Source of the DNA: Sitta carolinensis
Taxonomy: Eukaryota; Chordata; Aves; Passeriformes; Sittidae
Length of the DNA: 64,000 nucleotides
Direction of reading: 5' to 3'
Assembly (NCBI GenBank): GCA_032173965.1
Contig: CM063284.1
Location: 134,577,625 to 134,641,624, forward strand
A program made the position numbers and the translations under genes. Of the stretch, positions 26,081 to 38,400 are shown in pieces. The notes beneath the pieces are model-generated. The model worked only from the letters and a program-made list of their open reading frames with translations. It was not told where the DNA came from and did not search any database. Within the stretch, counting starts at the first letter, position 1. Each line of letters starts with the position of its first letter.

Positions 26081-28439
26081 TAATCCATGTGCATGCTTGG
26101 GAATTCTTAGGGGAATGAACTACAGAAGGAGACCAAGTTCTCATATTTTTACTAAATAACATTGCCTGTTGCCACTCTAGAGAAAGAGCCTGAACTAGAC
26201 AGACACACCCCACCCCCCTGCACCGTTCCAGCTGGGTATTTTTTATCTTTCTAAAGATGATACCATAGCACAAATACTATAAAGAGAAGTCATTTTCCTA
26301 CAAAGAGTATCAGACAGCAGGAGTGCTTCTGAGTTGTGTTTTACCTGAACCATTAGTAAAGGCGATTCTTCAAAAACATTTGTGAGGAAGGATAATAAGC
26401 AGGATTGTGTTTAATTCTTAAAAGTATTAATTCTTAAAAATCATTTCATATTTTAAAAGAAAATGTTTGTAAAAAGACAATTTTCATCTGTCATTTGACC
26501 TTCAAATTAGGCTATTAGTGGTGATTAGGCTGTGATAGTAAATGAGAAAGATATATGTTTCCCTCAGCAAGCGCAAAACACCAAACACTAAAGCTGCAGT
26601 GTGAATACAGGCACCCAGACAGGGTGCCTAGAGATCAAAAAGCCAACCAAAGGTTTTAATTATCATATATATCAATACAATATTCCTAACAGTTGGGTTG
26701 CTACCCAGAGCATCTTTCTGCAGAAGATTGATCACTGCCATATTCTAGAGTCTTTCCTTCATCACTTGCATTTTGATGGCACCTATATCATGTTAAAACT
26801 GGCATATCTCCTTTTCAGCAGGCACAATTCCACCTAACAGATGGCCATGATGATAGACATGCCAAAGAACCAGTATGTGTATCAAGTTTGATTATTAGGC
26901 ATGAAATTCCTATCCAAGAACGTTTGAGTGGCATCCTGCACTGATCGTCTGAACCTATTGGTATGGGTTGAAACAAATGCTGCTTCCCTAAAATCAGGGG
27001 ATATGTTAACTACAAAGTAGGAAATTGAGGTCTATGTAATTTAAGGTCTTGGTAAAATGGAAATAAAAGCCATTGCTTCTGGATCACTCGCTCCACTCCA
27101 GTAAGATTCAGTCACAAAGCAAATCATTAACATCTACTGCTTATCCAATGGCACAATTCAGTGTTTCTGGTGTATATCCTAGTAAATAGTTGTTCTTTTT
27201 CAAATGACATTTTAGCTGGCCATCATAGATCTCACTGCATCACAGACAGTGCAAAAATCTGCTGAGAGGAGGGCTGAATCATAGACAGTTGGAACACCAA
27301 GCAGAGGCTTATGAAAGCTGAATTGCCCATCTCCTAACAGAGGCTCCTGTTGTCATAGGGTATGTTACACTGTACCTGTTTTCCGCCACAGTGCAAAACT
27401 GTCACATATTTCATAATAAATACCTCATTTTAAAATAGCAAACACTCTAATGATAGTAGAAATATTTTAACTGGCTTAAACCAAAATTAGTATGTTGCAA
27501 AAAGATTAGATTACCAAGGTACCCACTCTTAATTGTGCCAAAGGAAAATATGAATCATGGGTGCCCAAAAAGGCATCTAATATTCACATGTTTTCCCTTT
27601 GAAAGAAATCACTGTGATGCATAAACAAAATCCTAGAATGTAAAATTGTTAAACTAGAATTTCTGTTAAATATATCTACTTATATTTAGTGGTATCTTAT
27701 TTCCTTTTTAATTAGGGATGAATAACGTTTTTTAATTTTTTTTCTTCGACATATATTTTTACCAAATTTCTGCTAAGACATCAATATTGATTTCTTTCAT
27801 ATTTCTTTGCCTTTTTGTACTTGTGGTTTTCATTTTAAATATAGGAGAAAGAGTATCAAAGGCTCCAACTAGGTGGAATTCACAGAGTTTCAAAATGGGA
27901 CTTTGTCATTAATTTCCATTTTAAATCAAAATATGTAGTCTTGCCTACAGATGTCTATCCATTATTTATATTGGTTTATCATGGTATAGCAATAGCAGAC
28001 ATATATTTGACTGGTCTAGTGGGCAATCAAATGAAAGTTTTTGGATGAGGCAGTAGTAATTATGATTTAACCTTTCTGATTCAAAGTCCTAAATGCATTT
28101 CACAATGCTTTGTGGATGCATTAAGCTATAAATTGCACTTGTGGAGTCTGTGTTATGCTGATTGAGGTTAGCAGATTGTTCCCTTATGTTCTCACTCCCT
28201 GGCAAGTGTGCAAAGGTACCAGGTAACCCCACCATTACTTCCTTTTTTAAGCTAGTACTGCAGACTCATGATCTGTGACTGCTGAACAGATTTCAGATGT
28301 GTCATCTGCAAATCGTGTAAAAAATTTTGAGCAAAAGTAGTTCAAAAATCTTTGCCTAATTATTATAAACACATGAATGTCAAAAGACTAGAATTAAGTT
28401 ATGTCCAGGGGATTTTATTTCTTTTAAGTTTTTCTTCCT

Positions 28440-28500
28440 CATAATAATTTCCTTTATTATTTATTATTATTATTATATTATTTATTATTTATTATTATTA
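28440..28500. repeat. ATT/TTA-rich low-complexity tract
   Basis: Imperfect runs of TTATTA and ATTATT with single-base shifts fill this interval; it is simple sequence without coding potential. Confidence 0.85.
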
Positions 28501-31280
28501 CACAGCTCAATAAGAGGATTGAAATAAGTTAGGGATTGGGTTACTTTGGTAGTGGGAAATTGAAATTGAACTTTATGACTCCACCCTGTGCCTTTTGCAG
28601 AAGGAAATAAAACCTACAAGAGTATACATTCCTACTGGTACTTTTGCCACCATTTTTCTCTAAGGAATGTAAGGGGGATGTTAGATCACGTGAATACAGG
28701 GCTCATTCACTGCCCACAGCTGGCTGGCACTGCCTGCTTTCAGGATTGCCCAGTGTCCTGTGGGAATATCTCACCGGAGAGGAGTTTGCATCCCTAACTC
28801 TCTCTTGGTGGGGCCAGTACCCATCTTTTTTAGAGGCATTCTTGGGATTTTATTTCTTTTTTTCCCAGAAAAGCTTTGATTTTTAGCATGTGTCTGTCTC
28901 TCTAGAGTATTTTCGTCACCTACAAGCTCTGTAATGCACCATGGTTAAATGTAGGTGCGCTAATTTCTTTGAGGTATCCAGAGAAACCAATGCTGTAACT
29001 AGATGAGATATCCTATTCCATTTTTCCAGTACCGTGTCTTAAGCAGTGAAATATAGATTTAGAAATATTATTAGGTATTATTTGAAAAAAAATTAAAGGG
29101 ACTGTTTTGTCACAAGATTTTCAGGATGGATGTTAGTGACAGATGGGGGTCTTTTGCCTCTTTTTTTTTTTTTTTCAAATAAAAGATCAGTTAAAGAGAA
29201 GCTAGGTCAGTCAGATAATTTATCTCATAAGCATTTTTCTTGTTTAATGGTAATTCTTTCAGACCAGTGTGCTTAGTCGAGCATATTTATTCATCATGAA
29301 GTGTTATAGTTAGAAATGCCACTGATAGATAAGTATTTAGTATCTGTTCACATTTCTAAGATCAACATATCCACTTTCCATGTCTTTACAAAGTTAATTT
29401 TGTGCTCTGTCTCTTCCTTGTGAAATTACAATTTACATTTTGATTCACCATAAAATTTAGTTCAAACTTTTCCTACTATTTCATTCTAGAGATCCGTCTG
29501 CTTTTATTTAACAGATGTCCTTTGATCTCAAGGAGACAATTGCTGTTTTACTACTTTAATGAAGCTTGTATTATTATAGGCAAAATGAATATTAGACCAA
29601 ATGGTAGTAGAAATCCCAGAGGGAAACATGCTTCTCTGTCTGGATCTTGGAAAAGCAGAGTAATGCATTTTACTCACTGATTATATTCAATAAATCCATA
29701 TTCCCTGCTCTTATTTACTTTTTTTTTTCACTATTATGGGACAGTGTTTCTGTTCGTCAGATTCAAGGTAGTAGTCACAATTCTTTTGTCACGAGTGACA
29801 CATTGGACAGTTCTTAAGTGTTACTGAGAAGAGATAATCTATTAAAGGAGGTAGGAGTTAAAAATGACACTTTATTTATACTTTTAAGTAGCTAATGCCC
29901 ATTTCTTACCTGTGCTTTCAACAGACATCAGTCTGGATCATGTTTCATTGCCTTTTAGACCCTTATTTCCTAGAAACTCAGAGGGATCAGATTTAAAAGT
30001 GACATTTCATAAAGGAAACAGCAGGGGATGGACACACATGGAGAATAGAAAGAAACAGAAGATAAAAGTACTTGAAGTCAAAAATTAGTTACACATTTGA
30101 GAAAGAAGGGATGTGGAAAACACAAATTACAGGAATTCTAGCAGCACACATAATGTCCCCTTTCCCTAACATGACATGGCAGTAAGTGGCTGCCAAATGT
30201 GGGATTTAATAATAGCTTTGATAATTTTTTTGTTGTTCTTTTGACTGTTTTTCCATCTATGAAATCTACTTTAGACACATACTTAACTTCAGGAACTCTA
30301 CTGATAGTCGCACCACACTGCTGGGATGGAGATCTAATTCAGAAGTATCTTCGGGCATTACATTACTCTCTAGAAAAATGCATACACTGCAACTGAGAGC
30401 ATGTTGTAAGGACCCTCTAAGGTCTGCTGCTAGAGCTGCTCAAAAAAAGGGCATAGTTTGACTAGAGCAGTGGCAATTATGTCAGTGCAAATCAATTTAA
30501 CAGCCAGAAAGATACTGGTTCTTAGGCAGATGTGCAAACGTGAGTAGCTTCACCTATCTGATTTCTGACCCCATTCCACATCTGAATCTTGAAGCAACAC
30601 AAAAGATAGGGAAAGGGAAACTCCTCAGTCAGTACTAAGAAATGGAAAACAGCATAATAATTATTGCTTTTTAAATTATTACTAAGCAAAACTGAATCAT
30701 CTTAGAATATGAAAAACTTACAAGAGTTAAATCGTTCTTAAAGAGAACTGGTAGCCCTAGGAATCAAAATGTGTCCAGGACTAGTGATGACATGGCCCAC
30801 CTGAACTATTTATCTTCTGGATACAATGTGGAATTCTTTATAATATAGGTAAAATAACTTGGAAACATTTGGTGCCTGTGAGCAGAAAAGAGAAATATTT
30901 TGTCAGTTCTTAGTACGAGGTATATATTTTTGGTAAGATAAAGAATTTGATTTCTTTTTCTGCTGCATTTCTTGTAAACTTATGTTAGAGACCAAATAAG
31001 AGCTATGAACAAAGATTTCAAGTGATGAGCTGTCCCATGCCTGTTTACAAGTCAGGATTTCATTTTACATAGAGTTCTCTATAGCAACTTTTAAAATTTA
31101 AATTAGAAACATGGCCAGCAATGCATGCAAAATGTTCATTCATTGTAGTAAACTACAAAAATATTGCTTTTATGCAATGAGAATGCCATTGTAGAATTTT
31201 AAAAGGCATAGAAATAAAAGACTTCGGATTGGAGTGATTTAAACAAACTCACTAGGATATAGTAGATGATTAAAATACAA

Positions 31281-31357
31281 TCTATAATTACATTACACTG
31301 GTATCAGGTAAGGATAAAAGCCTATAAATACACTGGGGTCAGGGTAAGCATAAAAAA
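31281..31357. repeat. Imperfect tandem duplication, unit about 37-40 bp
   Basis: The unit at 31281-31320 (TCTATAA, then CACTGGTATCAGGTAAGGAT and AAAAG) is followed directly by a diverged copy at 31321-31357 (CCTATAA, then CACTGGGGTCAGGGTAAGCA and TAAAAA). The second copy lacks a few bases between its two blocks. Confidence 0.7.
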
Positions 31358-32387
31358 TGAAACAGTTATTTGAATAATCTGAGATCAAGTTGCAGTAATT
31401 AAAAATGAATGTATTATTCAAATGAAGGAATTAGGTTACAACACTCCTCATATGAAAATATTATTGTGACAGACTGAAATAAGTTGGAAGTGATTTCGAT
31501 AAAAAATTGGGGCAAGAAATATAATGATTTACATTGGGGAAAAAGTAGACAATTATGCGGATGAGAGTATTTGCAGCTCCTCCTTCAAATCCCTCATCAA
31601 AACTCATACCTTTCAGCTGGCCTCCAGGAATTACCCACTACCCCTAGCCTATTTCTGGACATTGCTCTTTCAGATACACAGATCAATCCATTAAAAATTA
31701 AACGTGCTGTAGCTAAGGACTCTACATGTACTCACAAAGGAATTAATGGGATCTGCACCCACTAGCAGGCATATTGCTTAATCTACCCCACACATTGCTG
31801 TTTATCCATTTTCATTGCCATTACCCAGGTCATTTCTGTAATTTGTCTCCTGTTTTTTCTTTGTCATCTCCTGTCAGTTTGGAGGCCAAAGTCTACACAT
31901 AAGACTGACACAATACGGTGTTATTTATGTAAATAGTTGATGGCCACTTGCAGATTAAGTACTTGTTATTATAAATAAAGGTTCTTGAAATCTGACCTTT
32001 CCATGGCAAACTCCTTGGGGCAGGAACCTGTCTGGAGGTGCCTTGAATATGTAAACCAAGGTTATTTAATTATTAATAATAATTAATAATAAAAGAACAC
32101 AGAAAGACAGTGTTTTATTTTCAGGTAATAGCTTTCATATTTTTTATATTAATTAGCTTTTACAAATGTGCTTTGGGAGCCCTCTTGGAGCAGCTCTTTG
32201 CCAGTGCCTGTAGCAGAACAGTTGAGAGCTGCTCTGCAGGTGCACATATGCCCATCAGTGGACCCATCTGAAATTTTCCCGGATAGCTGAGTGCTTGCAC
32301 ATCAAAAGTCAGAGCAAGATCAGGAGTAGTTTTCTTCATTTTTGTCCAGTGAATGCTGCCTGAAATTCTCCTCAAACCTTTCCAGGG

Positions 32388-32411
32388 TTTTTTTTGTTTT
32401 TTTTTTTTTTT
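32388..32411. repeat. Poly-T tract
   Basis: T8-G-T15 homopolymer tract. A second T-rich tract with few C interruptions lies at 32904-32941. Neither is flanked by a recognisable retrotransposed sequence. Confidence 0.9.
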
Positions 32412-34859
32412 ATATCTGCAAAAATCCACTGAGAAGATAATTTAGCTCACTTAAAATATGCCCAGCTATGCTCTTTTAAATCCTCAGTTGATCTTTTTAT
32501 CATCATATAGTATATTTAAGCCTCTCATTCTTACCTGTTAAATCCTCCATACTTTTCTAGTCTCTTTTGTCTTCCCCTTAAGATGCTGTGTTTGCTTTCC
32601 CAAAGAAGTGGTTGTTTGTTCATTTTATATTTTTTTCTTCAGCAAAGACAGGCACTTCTCAGTAGGTTGTTCATGCTGCAACTTCTTTCTGGTACTGTCA
32701 ACTCTTTTCTTTAAATTCCCACTCAAATATATTATCTTGATTGTCTTATATATCACTTTCATTTCCAGACAACTGGATCTATCTATTAGATATAGATTAG
32801 ATACCTGACTAACACTTAAAAGACATGCAATTATACATAGGGGACTTCAGATCAAGAAAGTAAATAGGTCTTGAATGACCTGTCAAAACCAGCCAGATGA
32901 AGCTTTTCTTTTTCTTTTTTTTTTCTTTTTTTTTTTTTTTTAAAAGTTACAGCTGCAGCTATTTCCATTTCTCCAGCATTATCCACTCTTCTTTGCCTGT
33001 CTGTGCAGTTAATTCAGCTAATAGTACCATGAACAGGCAAATGAGCAGTGAGAGAAAATGTTAATTCAGATTCAGAGAGCGAAATTGTATAGAACTGTCC
33101 TAAATTGATAACTGAAGGATGCAAGGCACAGTATCTCAGACACAGTTTGCACATCTCTAGTAGTGCCATTAAGTAATGCATTTGGACCAGCTCAGCATAC
33201 CTGTACAACAAAGTCTTCAACTTTAAAAATAACTATCTGCTTAGGGGAGTATCATTCCAGCAGACTGATCACAATAAAGGCTTGAGAGAACTTTTGTAAT
33301 GGCCAGTAAGTCAGATAGTTGCACATGTATATGTGTACTACAGTGTATATGTTACCTGACTGGCTTATAGATTGACAATAATCAGTTACTATTTTATCAG
33401 TTTGTATTTAATGAAAACTGAGAATGTGTGGTGGAGTACAGGGTTGCAAGCAGATGGGAAAGAAAATGAGAGAAGAGAATTAAAAAGGGAGAAGTTACCA
33501 ACCGAGAACCCCCTAGCTAAAAGGACTTAAACACAGAGTAAGAAGCTGCACTGAAAGGCATTTTATATTATGTCAAGCAGTATTTCCATGGACTGAGGAA
33601 ATAGGTCTAAACTGTCTCTCCTACACAGGGGCAATATTTTCCATTATGAAGATAGGCACTAAATCCTGTTTCCACTTCCAGGGCATAGAGAGCATTGATT
33701 TTTCCGGTCTCTTAATAAAGAAGTATGAGGACACATTTTTTGAGATAGAATAGTATAGGATCATCTGCTCAGAACCAAGAAGAAACACATTAAGGGAGAG
33801 AGTAATGGAGCATTTTAGTGATTCTGAGTTGGAGATGCAGATGGCTGTCCATGCGAGTGCTAACTTTTAGCAAAACAAAAAGATACAAGACAGTGAAGCA
33901 TCTCCAGCAGGTTGTGGATATTGTGAGGTTCACTGCTTGTAAACTGGCTAGCGTTCAAGAGACTGTGTTTGAGTCTCAGTCTTACATAGGTTAGGCAATG
34001 ATGAACTACATTTTTCCATGGTTCCAGATTGCATTCCGTTCCCATACCCCAGAGAGATTCCAAGTTGTTCATTATACTTTGTCCTGGTTAAAAAGGAAGA
34101 GAGGTAGTAGATAACATTTAGTATCCAATAGGACTGGCCAGAGAAATGCAGCCATGGGTTCATCGGGGGTGTGGGGAGGGGTGACCATGAGAGCAGCCTT
34201 ATCAGCTGGGTAAATTTCCAAGCAGACGGGGAGGCTTGATAGGTAATTGCTGCCAGTTCTTTCATTCTGCTTCGTAAAAATTTCTGTTCCCGGGAGCATC
34301 CCAAACATTTAATAGAACTTTTCTTTAATCTCTGTGACCCCTTTACTTAGAGTAGTCTCATACCATTCCTCTTAAGATTTTGTGCAGTTCTAAGGGGCCA
34401 GCCGGGACACAGGGGTTCATGCCAGCACCACGGGACTAGCAGAATTTCACCTCGGTGTGTAATCCCTTCTCCTCCAAAAGGCAGATAGTTCTTCAGGGAT
34501 CACTGCATGCTTGACATCAAATTTCTTCATTACTCTCATGAGACAGAGATAAGTGTTCAAAGGTTTCCACAAACTTTAAGCATCAGAATTCCCACGTGTT
34601 TCCATGGGAGTCACGCACCCTGGAATGCTGTTTTTGCTCAGCAACAGAAATATTATGAAGTGGCTGATGTTGGATAGTTTCCAGCCCGGCTGCATCTTTT
34701 CACTCTCCGGTTTTGCAGGGGAATGATTTAGGTAGAAATAAGCACCTGTGTGGTTGTAGGCAAGCACAGGTAATTTCCATGAACATCTTATAGGCAAGGG
34801 CAGAGAGACATCACCCTGTGCTGCCTTTGCCATCTGGCTGCAGATCTGGGGTGCCAGGC

Positions 34860-35480
34860 CAGAAGAGGGGGCGACACAATCCAGTACTGCTGTGTCACAG
34901 CTTCGGCGTGCTCACAAACCGACCCTCCCGAGGGCTTCAGCATCCACCACAGCCTGCCGAGTTGCGGAGGCGGCAAGAGCCGCCTTCGTGCGGATGTACC
35001 GTCACAGCCTGGGCTCCTGGTCCCCAAAGTTCTGGGGGAAGTGGAGGGGCACAGGGAGCCCAGCGGCGCGGAGGGGGCGCAGGGCAGCGCCCCACGGGGG
35101 CAGTTTCCGGGGCAGGGAGGGATGCTGCCCTGGAGAAGGGAAGGAGTCCCTAAGCAGCTCCTTAAGTGAGCAGACAGCATTGTAATAGATATCGCTCGCT
35201 TCGCGCGTCAATCCGGCAGTTTATTTAAAATATCACCTGCGGTACCGTCGGGTGAGGGGACACATCGCCGCGGGAGCCACAGCCCCGCTGTCTGTCGCGA
35301 CAGGAGAAGGCCGGCGCGGTGTCGGGAGCTGGGTCGCCGATCCCGGCGCGCGGGGCCGCGCGCAGCCCGGTGGAAAAGCCGACCGGGAACGGCGGCGCGG
35401 CGCCACAGCGACACCTGCGGGCCGCGGCGGGCAGCGCGGCGGGATGCTGCCCGCGGGAGCGCCCTGGAAAATTCCCACGC
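34860..35480. promoter_or_regulatory. Isolated CpG island in the ZFPM2 intron
   Basis: A sharply bounded GC- and CpG-rich block lies in an otherwise CpG-poor intron. It has two lobes (about 34900-35110 and 35241-35480) separated by AT-richer sequence. By hand count the second lobe alone holds about 40 CpG dinucleotides in 240 bp. It contains a GC palindrome at 35346-35363 (GCGCGCGG, two-base gap, CCGCGCGC) and, at its right edge, TTCCCACG (35472-35479), the reverse complement of the RBPJ consensus CGTGGGAA. Such density normally means germline-unmethylated promoter-like DNA. It is about 13 kb upstream of the next ZFPM2 exon, so an alternative ZFPM2 promoter or a promoter for an intronic or antisense noncoding RNA are possible readings. 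The open frames inside overlap on both strands, match no family and are not called. Confidence 0.75.
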
Positions 35481-38400
35481 CTTTGTCTCTTTGCGTGGTA
35501 ACCAAACGAAACTTTGAACTCCAGCTTAGTGTTTTCCGATATTTTCTCATTTTCCCTATAATATATATAAATAAAAAAGTGCTACAGAAGTCTTTTTAAA
35601 ACTGTGACTCTTCTATAAGTTATAAGTTATAGCTTAGCTCTGCATTATCATGCTAAGGATCTCAGCTGACCAAGCTGCTTATCATTTGTAATTCTTCACT
35701 GTGAGGGTAGTGAGGCATTGACACATGTTGCCCGGAGACACTGTGGATGCCCCATCCCTGGAAACACTCAAGGCCAGGCTGGATGGGACTCCAAGCATTC
35801 TAGTCTGTGGCAAGGGGTTTGGAACTAAATGATGTTTAAGGTCCATTCCAACCCAAGCCATTCTATGATTAAATTATATGACGAGTTTGAACTACAGAGA
35901 TTTGAAAGGTGTTTTTCATGACTATGATTTAATGTTCAACAAAATATTTTCTTTACAAAATTAAAAAAGAATTTTTTATATACACACAGTTTCTCACTTT
36001 TTCCTCTGTTTCACCCCATTTGGGTTCTGTCCCAGTACTGTGGATAGAAACTGAGGTATGAAGTCCTGTTTCAGCCAGCATGTTCACAAGTACATGTATT
36101 TATATACACATAAAATGACCTTATTTTACAAGTGTAATTGTCTTGTGTGGAATGTATCTTAACAACAAAGTCCATAGGCCCCAATCAAACCCAAAGGTGG
36201 TCTGGTGTCTTGTTGCAGTTCTAGGGAGTAGGGCAATAAGGCAACACTAGTAGAAACACAGGGTCAGTCAAAGGCACTATGAGGTAGGCAAAGATTATCA
36301 GTGAGGGAAATGAGACTGCTTCTCTGAGCATGGGTGACAGGACAGTCCTTTAATTTCTTGCATTTCAATGCGATTAGCAGGGGGAACCTTCCTCTTTTGC
36401 TTTTAGATGCCCAGCTCTCTCCCAGTGATGACATGTTTTTCATACATGTAAAAAGCCTCACTTCAGCTAAATAGATCATTCTGGTCTGAATCTGGAAAGT
36501 CAATGAGAAATCATGTTGCATTTAAGACGTCTATGCATTTTTTACAGTTATTTCTGAAGATGTAAGCTGATCGTCAGTCTCTGGCCACAGCCTTGCATTC
36601 AGACCAGTGGGTGGCTGAGAGTGCAGATTGCAGAAATATTTGTTCAAGTGCATTGCACTAAATCATAGTGTGATTCTCTGTTAAATTCAATTTTTCATGC
36701 AGACACATCTCGAGGGCTGCCTTTCTCTGCACGGTATCAGTTCTGTTCTCTCCCCCTCATCCTTGAATATTTTAGACATTTAACAAAGTGATTCTTCCTT
36801 TGGGATGTATCAGCTTTAGAGCATCTGTATTTGTTAATTTTTAACTTCGTCTAAACACTACCACCTTTCTGAGGACTAGGGCTGTCAGTAGTTATAAAAT
36901 AAAGGCATGTAAATTCACTTAATTTTCAGACATCCTCTCAACAAGATAGGCAAAATGCTCTTAAGGGTGACCTGTAGAAGTCCAGGGAGCCTACAGAATG
37001 CCTCAGACCCTGGCAGACTCCCCTGGGGAGCCAGTATGCTTTAAACTGGCTTCCCATTGAAGCAGCTGTAAGAAGTGAATACATAAGAAAGAAAGGTAAT
37101 GAAAACTGACAAGTTGAAAAGAAATTGAGAGTTTAATCTGTAAAGTTGTGCTTGAGGGGGCTTCCATCATGATATTCCTATGGAGTAGCAAAAAGAGAAA
37201 AAAATTAGGAAACTGCAGAGTATGATGAATTTACATAATTTTCTTGCACCAGGCGGTATTTATTAATTTCTTTTCTGCCACTTTACTGCACCTCTTTGCC
37301 TCTCAAAAAGAGAAAATGAAGTATACGAAACCTGGCAATCATAATGAATGTGTGAAATGCTCGCAGATTATTTATAAGCATGCAAGTTATGTAGTTGTTG
37401 GAGATTCTCTCCCTTCTGCTCCTGCTTGGTGATGAAGAATGGTGTTTTAATAGGCAGATGGTAAAGACAATTACAGTTTGGGGCTCAGCTGGGAGTTACA
37501 TCAGTTTATTGCAAATTATTAGTTGATAAATGCTTTTGTTTACAAGCAAAGTCTTAAGCAGCTTTGTAATCAGTTTATCAGCTGCAAACTGAATTTTGAC
37601 AGCTTGCCTTTGGGTATACAGTCACTTTTTTCCTGGCCTTTTAGAAATCATGCTGACCAAGCAGGCACAATGGTAGCTCCTATGCACCTGTATGATGCTC
37701 AGTAAACTGGCATTTTTTGTTAAGCCAGTTTTGGAAGAAGTCATCTAGTGAAGAATCCTCCTCAATTGTTAATCTGTTGGTGTGTACAGCCAGAATCTTA
37801 ACAATATGCTCATTCATTTATTATTTTTTTAAGTTCCATTGTGACCAGAACTAGTTCAATCTTTGTTTTCTGCTGTTAACTGTCTCTTACTAGCTGAACT
37901 AATTGGGAGACTACTGGTGGCTTGCAATACTTGTTTACCCTGGGCACTATGTATGGCTTGGAAGGTGGAAATGCTTTTGACCACTGAGAGTTTTCAGTCA
38001 ATTTACTTCTAGCTTCTACTTTAAAAGGCAGAACTATAATACCTTGGATTTAACTCCTTTTGAGGTAATCTGGGATATAGGTATGGGCTTTTGTGTGTGG
38101 GTGGTGGTGTTTTGGTTTGTTTTTTTTAACAAAGTACTTTTTAAATAGAGAAGACTGGGTTAGATGCTTATTATAGTTTCCATGGTGTTTACATTTTAGA
38201 GCATCCTAAACATGCAAATCTACTATTATTTAGTTGCTTATTTAGTAAGAGAGACCACTGATTTGTCACAGAGTCTTGTTTCCACTGCAGCCAGTGTAAA
38301 CATTCTAATGGCTTGAGTGGGGGCAAGACTTTTTGGAATCAGGAAGTGCCACTTTTCTTCCATGATTGTTACAGCTGAGGTGAACTAGTTCCTGAACTTC

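Larger units (their letters stand above)
26081..34859 (+). other. ZFPM2: ZFPM2 intron, unique-looking sequence
   Basis: No exon, RNA gene or clear mobile element was found. It contains a TTA/ATT-rich low-complexity patch (about 28440-28500), T-runs (29161-29176, 32388-32411, 32904-32941) and an imperfect 40-bp tandem duplication (31281-31357). The last kilobase (33900-34859) becomes less AT-rich towards the CpG island. TTATCAGCTG, a GATA core joined to an E-box, lies at 34199-34208. Confidence 0.65.

Noticed and set aside
27000..27080. Possible MIR-like SINE (GAAATTGAGG, then AAGGTCTTGGTAAAATGG)
   Set aside because: Too short and too diverged to separate from chance without alignment to a consensus.
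34788..35599. Several overlapping open frames of 60-130 codons on both strands
   Set aside because: GC- and CpG-rich DNA rarely contains stop codons. The frames overlap on both strands, give low-complexity Arg/Pro/Gly/Ala peptides and match no family; the CpG island explains them.
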